Below, piece by piece: positions 36,801-47,400 of a stretch of DNA of 64,000 nt. The stretch is from positions 434,001 through 498,000 of the forward strand of contig BQMF02000026.1 of NCBI GenBank assembly GCA_027922465.2, in the 5' to 3' direction. Within the stretch, counting starts at the first letter, position 1. Every line of letters begins with the position of its first letter. The position numbers and the translations under genes were made by a program. The notes beneath the pieces are model-generated. The model was given only the letters and a program-made list of their open reading frames with translations. It made no database searches and was not told where the DNA came from. The DNA comes from Turritopsis dohrnii (lineage: Eukaryota; Cnidaria; Hydrozoa; Anthoathecata; Oceaniidae).

Positions 36801-39800
36801 CAGATTTTGGTCATGCAAAATACATCCACATAGACCTAAACCAACATTATAACTGTTGTAGTTTGTTTTAGTTTGATTAGCAATATGGAAAGCACTTACA
36901 AACATTCTGAGTTGTCATTCATGACCTGTTTATAAAAATTCTTGAAGAAATTCAAAAAAAGTTTGAATGATTTTTACGACATAACATTGCATCTCTGATT
37001 TCATATACACCCAAGGGCATTGCGAAAGTGTAGTTGACACTATGCGAAACTTTATTGTATACGTATACACACCACTGATAAACTTAACTACATCTGAATG
37101 ACATAAAACATCCTTTATTTTGGGGGTACGAAATAATATTAAGTTTATATTGATTTTTTCGGATATTACAGTGATTGCGTATGTAAATCATGTTCTTTAA
37201 GCATTTGATATGTACCGCCAATCTTCTTAATTACAAATGGAATTATCAATATTTCAAACACAAAAAGTAAACAATAATTTTGATCATTAACAGTTATATA
37301 TATGTTCTAAAGCACACACATAACATAATTATATATATAACTGAAAGGAAAGTTTTGTATTGTTACATGATGTATCCTTTGAATTTACAGACGGTTGTTT
37401 TACAGATGTTTTAATTTGCTATTGTGATTAGTCACTCGTAATAAGGGACATTGACAGTATAAACTTAAAAACTGATCAAAAAATAAAACAAGCAGGGTAG
37501 ACACAAATTTTCTATGTTGGAGCTGAAGAGGAAACTAAGCTGAGCCAAAGTATCCAGAGCTTAAAAGCGTAACAGCTCATATACAAAACAAACGAAGATG
37601 TTTTTAATTTAGCAGGCTTAAAGAATATCAAAACATTTCTCTATAAAAACAAACAAATAGCTATATACCTTTTTCTTTTTGACTCTTCTGTTTACAAAAC
37701 GTTGAAAACTTCTTTTTAATTAGAAAAGAATGATCATAGTTCAAGATAATTATAAGTTTCTTCTATGAAAATTCTTTTTTTATCTTCAGATACCCATATC
37801 TATCATTTTCAAGAAACTTTAGAAAATTTAAAATGGTTTCTACCCTCACATGCGTGGTAAGCATAAGTTTCATGTAAGCGCACACACGAAATTTCAAAAA
37901 ACCGCTAGGTTTGGACAGCAGAAAAAAAAAAAAAAAAAAAAGAAAAACAAAGCCGGTTTTAAAGTATTTCTTGCTTTCGCAGAAATCCAAAAAAAAACTA
38001 AGAAAAACAAAGACGATCGTAAAGGCTTTCTTGCTTACGCAGAAATCCAAAAAGAACAGAGCCGGTTTTAATGTATTTCTTGCTTTCGCAGAAATCCAAA
38101 AAAATGTCATTTTTTATACTTTCATTTTCAATGTCATTTTTTTTATTGTTTTGAATCGAATCTATTGTTTTCGTGGACGTTTTCGTTGCACGTGATGTGA
38201 TTAAGATGTGAACATAAACGGAAACAACATTTTGAACAAAACTAATGAAGACGCAAAAAGCATCTGAGAATTTCATTGAAATTTGGAGGAGTCAGCCAAG
38301 TTTACGGGATGTAAAATTCTTATTCTACAAGGATAGAAATGAGAAAGCGAAGAGATGCGAAGTTCATTTATCTATTTTAGCCATGGCTTCACCCATGCAC
38401 TTCTTTGTTTTCGTTTCCAAAGTTCGACTCTCTATCTTGACAAAGTATAAACATACCAATGACAGCAGCTGCTGTTTCTTCCTCAGAGTCCATGTTTGTA
38501 ATTTTTAATGATAGTGTATTCGCGCCAAAATTTTTAATTTTCAATGCCATTAGAATGTATCATTGGAAAATGATAGTGTATTTCAGCACAGCATTTCCAC
38601 GAAACATGCGCTAAGCCAATCGTCATAAGAATATGGAATCTGCTTAGAAGCCTTATACAACTGTTGTTTTATTATGACTACCGTCATCACACTTACTTTG
38701 TATAGTGGTAAACAAACAAAATCAATAAAGCCAACTTGCATTTTCGGCAATTCGTTATGTTTGTTACGATCCATCATCGGCTAAACAACAAGAGTACTTC
38801 GTCGTTAATTCTCATTGTCATAAATGTAGATCATCGATCATCGAAAATCAAACGTTATACCGTAAATTCTCTAATTTAACGCGTGCCCTAATTTTTAGGA
38901 AAAATTGTTATTTATTTACTCCCAATTATTAACGCGTAGCCGAGATTAAGAATAAATTATTTTCGTCTAATTATAACGCGTAGTCGAAATATGTTTTTAA
39001 CATCATGGGGGTCAAACAGGAAAAAATCAATGGCTTACTTGTTATACGTTTAGTTAACGTATCGTCGTACACTCATGTTTAGAACATTGGATTCCGAAAT
39101 ATACAACAAGAAGAAAAAGAAGGAGAAGAAGAATTGAAAGAGGGGAATAATCAATTTCGTTCCTAGCTTTTGTATTCATTTTTCCAGTTTAACATTTAAA
39201 ATATTGAAAATATTGATTCTAATTTTTCCTAATTCACTGCGCATGAATTTATTTACTCCTAATTATTAACGCGTGATTGGAAATTCAAAATTTCGTAATT
39301 TATTCCCTCCCAATATTCTACGCGTTCCGGCCAAAATAATTATTTTTTCCCACGCGTTAAATTAGAGAATTTACGGTATATCGATGTCGTGGCGTCATTT
39401 TTTTTTTACTTACAATAGGTTGACTGTCGTATTGTGTTCTCTCAATATCACCTTGTTCAAAAAATTCGCTCGCCACAAGTTCAGCAATCTGCAATAAAAG
39501 GTTTTTCAACGTGTAAAACAACCTAAAACAACTAACCTGCTACTATGCGAAACCTTTTGCCAATTTTTACAATTTACCCTTTGTTGGATCTCCCATGGTT
39601 TTGTTATAGCTGCGACATCACATGCTGTCATCATCATTCCTCTGAAGAAAACATTGCAACAGGTTTAAGGAAAAACAGTTTCTCACACTGATGAAATTAG
39701 ATCTACAAAATTATTGAACTTTTTATGAAGCCTAAAGCCCGTTAGTTTTAAAGCAAATCTACATGCGATATGCGTTTCTTTCTCCGGAAGATCTTACTTC

Positions 39801-42800
39801 TGAGAAATCTCCTACAATAGAATAACGACCGAATGCTTTGAATGGAGCAACTAACTTAAACTGATAAAAACATAAAGTTTTCATAGTGCTAAACCACTAA
39901 CAAACTGAATTTAACAATGTGCATAAGGGTAGGAAGATTTTACTGCGACTCGCACTCTTTTTGTGCTAAAGTCATACTGGAGCAAAATTTGTTTTTAGCA
40001 GGCGATAATAAAGGAAAATGTGGGGCTTTCAAGTTAAAGTAAAGAACCAAAATACAGAACGAATATCACCTTAAAACTGCCCTATTTTCAAATATAGTCC
40101 AATCCGCTTTGTGATTTTCCACCTGTTCTTGAAATGCTGCGCGTTTCCTGTGGATGAAAAGGGGGAATGAATTGGATTAAATAGGGAAACTGTTGACACA
40201 ATACATCTGTTGTTTCATAGGGCATGTTGCCGAATAAAAATGTAAGAACGGCTAACGTAGATTTTATAAAAAAATCGTCAAAATCAAAACATCAAAACAT
40301 CGTTGGGATTTGATCAATTCTTAATCAATCCAATCAATATTGACAGTTAATAAGTTAATATAATTTTCAACAGAGTTTCAGTAAAATGGTATAATTTAGA
40401 CTCATATTCAAGTTACTCACTTGAAATATCGAGCTAAATCAGTCGACAAGATTGCATCTTCTAACATTTTCATGGCTAACTGATAGTCCTCTTCATTAAG
40501 TGAATCAAAAATATTTGGACCCTAAACCAAAACAGATCACGGACTTGATGTTGACTTCTGTTTATGAAAAGTAATAGGAATAACAACACAATTCACTGAC
40601 ATCTGATTTTAAAATCATAACAGAATGGTCGAAGTGATGTCGCTCCATCGTTGATGTTCCATATAAACGAGCTATAGGCGATTCGGATCTAAAATTGAAA
40701 TGTTGACAGCCTATTATAGAAAGAATTCGGATGAAATATGCTCTTGCAGCGGACACAAATATTTTTCAAGCAGATTTGAAAACACCTTGAACCAATGAAA
40801 GCCCTTTACAACCAATGAAACTTTATCAGTAAACATAAAATGCAACTTTCAAAGAGAGTTTAAGGAATCGATAAATATAAAACTAACTTCATTTGAAATG
40901 TATTATTGGTGCCCCGGTGATCCAAATCATGACAAAAACACCCAACTAGCAATACCAGACATTCTAAGTCTGTGAACCACGAATACATCTGACCAGCCTA
41001 AAATAAACAGAACATTTTTTCTTGCCTCTGGAATATATTGACATTTCACAATAAATACAAAACCTTGCTCAAGCTGACTGATGAATTTTGTTTTGCAAAC
41101 AAAATAATCAAATAAGTATTTACCTTAAGCAACGTAAACATGGTTTGAGCTACATTGAATGCATGTCTCCAGTTGTGATAAGTAACAGGCCTGTAGTTCT
41201 TTTTCACTGTCAATATAAACTGACACATTGTCTGAAGAAATGATTTAACGTGTCAAATTAGAAATGTGCATCATCTTATGATGGTGAGATGAAACTGAAA
41301 GATTAGACATCCTTGGTTACGGAAGATTCAAAGTTTTTCAAGACCAATCAATGTTCTAATGTATTTAATATATTAAGAATTAAGAAACTTTCGCAAGATA
41401 CATGTCATTTCTTTTGTGATTGTTGCCTTGATGTCTACATAACATTTCTTCTGTAACAGTAATAACTATTGGATTTACAAACCTTATACGGGATGTGAAA
41501 CTTTTTCAATAGATCTGTTTCCATAAACATTCTCAAAGACATTAAGCATGTTTCATGGTCTGACATCTCCAAGTCATCAAATGCAAATGTATCAAGTGCA
41601 TATTGTTCTGTACTGGGAACATTGTCGACCTAAGACAAAAATAAAACAACGCAAAAGGGTTATAAGATAACTTGTTCTTATAGTGCAACTACATGCAAAA
41701 ATCTTACTTACAGCTAAATCTTCAATGTCCACTGGACCAGCACTTGCATGATATTGAAGTACCTAAATTTGAAAGTTTTCTGAAATTTATTTATCTGACT
41801 AGAAACAAACTAACAATGAAACATTGATATCAACTTATAACATAATGATAACAAACCCATCTAAACCTTAGATATCCCTGTCACAAGCAAACGTCAATGA
41901 AACTTTATAAAAGAGAAAAGATGAAGGGAATGAAGAAAAGAGATTTAGAAATTTATAAACCTCCATGTTGACTTTTTGCCGGGCCAACATTAAAGCAGCT
42001 TTTTCATACATTTGTGTATTGTGAATACCAAGTCCACAAAATATGGTGAAAGCCTAAAGTGCACAGAAATATACAATCTGTCATACTGAAATAATGCTAC
42101 CTTAACAACAGTTTTTGAATATTGTACTCACTTCAAACAAGCTTTCATCATTTTCATCGAAAGATCGCGCACCTTTTTTATTCAGAAGTTGAGCCACACC
42201 TAAAATTTTTTTCCACACATTACAAAGATGGTCAGCCTGAAGCTGCTAATGTAACATGCTGTATTGGTTACCTATGACTTCCTGCTGATTGTTGACAATA
42301 GGACAGCATAGCATACATGTAGCTTGAAACTGTTCTTTATCTAGACTGCCATCCTGAAAAAAACGACAGAGAAACCAAAAACAAAAGTATGAAACACTAT
42401 GACATATCGAATCACTGAACAAAAAAATGACCAGAAATACTTACACTAATTTTGGATTCAAAAACTTTGTCTTTAGAGAAATTGTCAATATTCAAAATCT
42501 GAAATAGGCGATGAGATCAAAATTTAAACAATGCAATAAAATAGGAAAGCAACATGGCTCATACCTCCCCTCTCTTAGCTGTTAAGATTGCAAAACCAGT
42601 ATATACTTCTTCTTCATTAGTACTAAATAATTAAATAAAATCATAAAATTATAACCGCAAGGATTTCACTCAAGTTGCTGTGACATAAACATTTTCCGGT
42701 GCTACCTACCTTTTCTCAGCAAGATCTTTGTAATAATCAGTGTTTCTATAAAGAAATTCTCAATATTAAATCACCTCCTGCTATGTTTCAGATACAATAT

Positions 42801-44439
42801 AAAGTTATGTCACTTACACTTCTATCTTATCTGAATCGCTAGCAAGAACAAATACGTGAGAAAAGGAGATGCTCTATAAAATAAAAACACTTATAAATTA
42901 ATGTATCTAAAAGCCAATTCTAAGTCTATTTGTCATGCAAAGTGGTAACTTTTATAAATATTTGATGTAAAATTTGATGTCTTAATCAAGAATCATTTAA
43001 ATGTTTCATATTAATGGAAGGTCATAGGGATAAGATCCAATATGTTTTTCTGATAAGTGTTTCAAGTTTTTAACAGGTTTTACATAGTTTTTTTCAAAAT
43101 TTTACGTTCAGAGTAGGAGAAAATGTGCACGGAGGGTTGGAAACTGACACTGCTTTGGTGTTGCTATTGAGATTACATCCCATACTCTGTCAAATTAAAT
43201 AACCTTTGCTGACATGTTAACTGCTAGTGACAATTTACAAGTAGATGAAATTGATTTAAACAAACAAGAAACAAAGAAACAACAACAAAAAACGTACTTC
43301 TTCATTTTCCTCTAAATTTCGTTCAATGATGTAAACAGTGCATCTTTCACATAACAAAAGCTCTTGTGCTTGGGTCATGATTCTACGAACAACTGTTTCT
43401 AAACATTCTGTGTCTTCAAAGATGTTCTTGGCTAGGTTTAAAAGCACCTGAAACATTTATAGGATGATTATGGATGCTACAACATCAACTTAATGGTTTG
43501 AAAGAAATATTCACGTCCATACTTGATTTCTTTTGTATTCTTGAACTGATGCATCAAACAACTGAGCATTGGTCAAACCAATTCCACAAAACGTAAGATA
43601 GTTTTTAAAAACCTAGAGAGGATACAGATCTAGCTGCACAAGTAAAATATTAATTTAGAAGTATTTATTTTGAATTTTAGCTTCCTTTCAAGATCAAAGA
43701 GATGTATATATTGCGTATCATTACAAGTAAACCCTGTAATTCATACAGGTCATCTTGATGATCGTCAGTCAGTCTCTTGCATTGTGTTTAGGATTCACAG
43801 GTCAAACTTAATCATGAAAATAAAAGCTGATGATAAAATCCTCCTCAGGAAAATGGTTCTACCAGACATTACTTTGTTGGCAACAAAACCTTGTATTCAT
43901 GCCCAGTCCATTGCAATTTATAACATTGTTATTTAAGCAACTTTTTTATGCCCCTATGACAATATTAACAGGTTGTACAAATTGCACAATGAAATCGAGA
44001 TAACGCTTACAAGTTACTGTAGTTCATAACCCGGGTTCATTGAATTTTGAGATGTTATTGTTTCATTGAAGTTTGATGTAGTTTTTCATTATATATCATT
44101 TTACAAATAGAGTTTCAGTTCCAGTGGATGAGAACCAAAACTTTAAGACTTAAATATTTCAAAATCATAAAGACCAAAATAAACATCAATACTTATACAA
44201 ACCTCTTCATCTTTATTTGAAAAAACATGCAATCCTTCTCTTTTATTAATTATCTGTGCAACTCCAATGACCTGAAACATTTTTTATATAAGTAGACTTA
44301 CGTAGATTTACATGGATCCGTTCTACTTAACAGCTGACTTTTTTAAAACTGGGTAATGCTTTAACTCAACTTGTTCTTATTTTATTCTTAAGAAATGACA
44401 TTCACAATCATACCGAAATAATTAAAGGGTCATGACACA

Positions 44440-44478
<39 letters not shown>

Positions 44479-47400
44479 TATGCCCTCCGATGTCCCAGAA
44501 TGGGTCCTACCCACGAAGGAGTAGGAATCACAGCCCGTCAGACAATGTAACCCCGCAGGGGGGAGCTGCGGAGTCATGACATATACAATGACACTCGAAC
44601 TACACGGGAGAACTTGAGCTCTCGCAGGTGTAGAACCTCGTGAGAGCCACAGCACGCCGCAATGTCTGAAATATCTACCCACACTCTTGTATCAGAGCTG
44701 TGGTACCCAGTTTCCCTCACATGGCATGGGTCGACCTGGGCGAAGGAACATTCACTTGCCAAGTGAATCGTAGTGATGCACTGGGTATTGAACCTGGACC
44801 TCCCAGTCGAATGGCAAGTATGATGACCACTATACCACTACGCCATGACACAATTCAGATCTGAAAACATTCCATTTTTTCATTTTTACTACATAACACT
44901 TTTCAACTACATTAAATAACTTGAGGGTCAATTTGTTAATCAGCATCCCAGAGAAATTTTTCAAAAAGATCATGACAAAGTAATTTTTACTTTCTCCAGA
45001 AAATACATACCTCACTTTCTTGATTCTTTATAGGCATGCAGAGGATACTGTGTGTTCGATAACCAGTATTTTTATCAATTGCACGATTAAATCTTGGATC
45101 CTATTAAAAAAAGGGAAACCATCTTAAGCTTATCCTATCCATAATAGTGAGTGCACATGCTACTTTAGTTTTAAAGAGTAAAAGATCATGTTTGTGTGTT
45201 TGTTTGATATGATGTCATTATCAATATTTGAGGTCAAATCTCATAAACCAATAGAAACCAACTAGTATCCGGTGTGAAAATATCTTAAAACTTTTAATGC
45301 CGAAAACATTGTATATTGGGGATGCTCCATGGCTTCCCCATGTTCAAAGAATCTGATGTCAATATGGAAAAAAATGATTCTCATCTTAAACGTTCAATAT
45401 CAGAACTTGACCATAAAATTTAATTAAAACAATCACCCTCTAAAATAAAAAGCAGATGATTTGTTTCAAGTATTAATATGTGAGATAAGTTTATAAATGT
45501 CATGAACATATAATTATCTTATTATAGCAATTGCGTAACACAAATACCACTTTTATTTTAGAGAGTGCTACATTTAGTTTTAAACACCTTCTTAGGCGAG
45601 AGAATTATTTACAATAATTATATAGTAGCACATGGCGCGACATCAGTATTTTTTATGTTCACTGGGGAATCATTGCATTGCATCCCCAATTGAATGCGAC
45701 ATTTTCGGGGAAATATCTCGAGAACCAATGGGGGACAACTGTCGCTTTTTGGGGTTCGGCGATACAGGGGATGGGTTGACAAAAGTTTTGGGCCTAAATA
45801 TTGTTTGGGTGGTGTGGCTATGACGTCATGACAACTTTTGGTCGGTGATATCTCTCTTACGGTTGATTGTAGCGAAACGATCCCATACACTTTCTTTAAC
45901 AGTTTTTCGACCTCCAAGGCTGCAAATAATTTTTAAAACCTTGTGGGACATCATGTCCGACTGAAACCAAAATCTGTGGGACATGCTCCAAAACCAGTAG
46001 GTCAAAAAACAACTCAATGAAATCAAACTGAATTATAACACCCTTACAAACTAAATATTTAAACAAAGAAAGTAAAACCACTATACTTTTTAAAAAGACT
46101 TCTCTTAATAACAGAATGCATTAAGTCATTCAGTTATTTTTCATAACGATAAAATAAACATAAATCAAATTGAGCATACATTGCAAACTTTGCAAACTTT
46201 AAGTGCACAGCTTAAACAATTATATTTTGTTTTACGCGAGCAATTCATGCAGTTGCCTTCCATTTTCAATTTGCACGCTTTCAGATTTAAAAGCAAAGTA
46301 TAGTTGGGATAGACTCGCGCCTGGTTCACATTCACTTAGAAACTGAAAAGACCTTTTCTTGAAAAACAATCTAAACTTGTTGCTGCAAATAGAAACCATC
46401 TGTTTGTATCAAAGGAACTCACTTGAGAATAAAGTATTCGGAGCATGTGCTCGCGTGAGCAAAGTACACAAGTACCAGTTTACGGATATGCTCCTTTTCA
46501 AACAACAGACATAACATGATGAATAATTAATGACCTTTCTTTGTGCAGTACAAACGATATATCGTTGAAACTTATCAAAGTTTATGTGCACGATTCTTTT
46601 ACAATCAAGTCTTAAAATAGAAAATGGGAAGAGAGAAATAACATTTTAACGTCGACTTGACGAGTTCCAAAAGTTTTCTTTTAAGATACTCACCTTGAAT
46701 ATTAGCTTGACTTACCTTATTTTGCGTAGCTGCGCACACTACGAACTATACTGACAATAAGTATAGCATCACTGCATTTTTTTTATGAAGATCTGTTTTT
46801 ATTTCCAATAGCAAACAATTGAACATACATCAAGATCAAAGAAAATAATTTTTTTTCATCTGTCCAGTTGAAACTAGGTGACGTTAGTCCGACTTTGCTG
46901 TTCAAGAGAGAGGTAGAGCAGTAAGGAAAGTCAACTGGAACTCTCTAGGACATTGTTTTCTTGGGAAAGGAGTGACTCCGCTGTTGATCCTAGTGTAAGC
47001 TTAATTGTCTGGCGCCGCGATGGATCAGAGTAGAGGATATTTCCTAAGGGTGCCAATCCCACAGAAACGGCAATGTCTAAACTAAAATTTCATTAATAAA
47101 TTCCGTATTATTGTTAAAAGAACAGAGTTTCATTTATTTCAATAAAGTTTCATGCTTAAAACTTTACGAAATATTTACGCGTAAGAGGGATGACATTGCA
47201 TTGAATGTGAACATTGATACGTGTTACGTTAGCGTAACAAAAAATGTGTTACTCTTTTGATGTGGAGATGTTACTATAGCGTAACATACGAGTAACAAAA
47301 GTGTATCAAACAAGTAAACAAAATTGTTCATTTTACATGTTCGTAGTCTGTCGGACATCATGACCGACACAAATGTTTTTCAGTAGGACATTAGCAACAT

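Larger units (their letters stand above)
32985..38587. mobile_element. Harbinger-end-bounded 5.6 kb element in PDE intron 22
   Basis: The left end AGGCTGAAATACACTATCAT continues into TTTCCAATGAT. The right end is its mirror, ending GTGTATTTCAGC. These match the TIRs of the Harbinger at 17115-17871. The right end lacks the final CT and no TTA duplication is visible there, although TAA precedes the left end. The content is a tandem array (33042-37919), a short minisatellite and, at the right, Harbinger sequence with a MADF gene start. Without it intron 22 would be about 160 bp, like its neighbours. Confidence 0.75.

Noticed and set aside
33042..37919. CRISPR-like or rDNA-like array
   Set aside because: Units are 1.5 kb, lack spacers, lack rRNA sequence and are bounded by transposon ends.
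37850..38276. Overlapping ORFs on both strands rich in K and F
   Set aside because: They are translations of a poly-A run and the 62 bp minisatellite.
44422..44762. Minus-strand ORFs of 62-86 residues
   Set aside because: They lie wholly in a tRNA-derived SINE and its GATA tail.
45618..45917. 99-residue minus-strand ORF
   Set aside because: It lies in an intron 1 repeat that recurs diverged at about 48.4 kb without an open frame.
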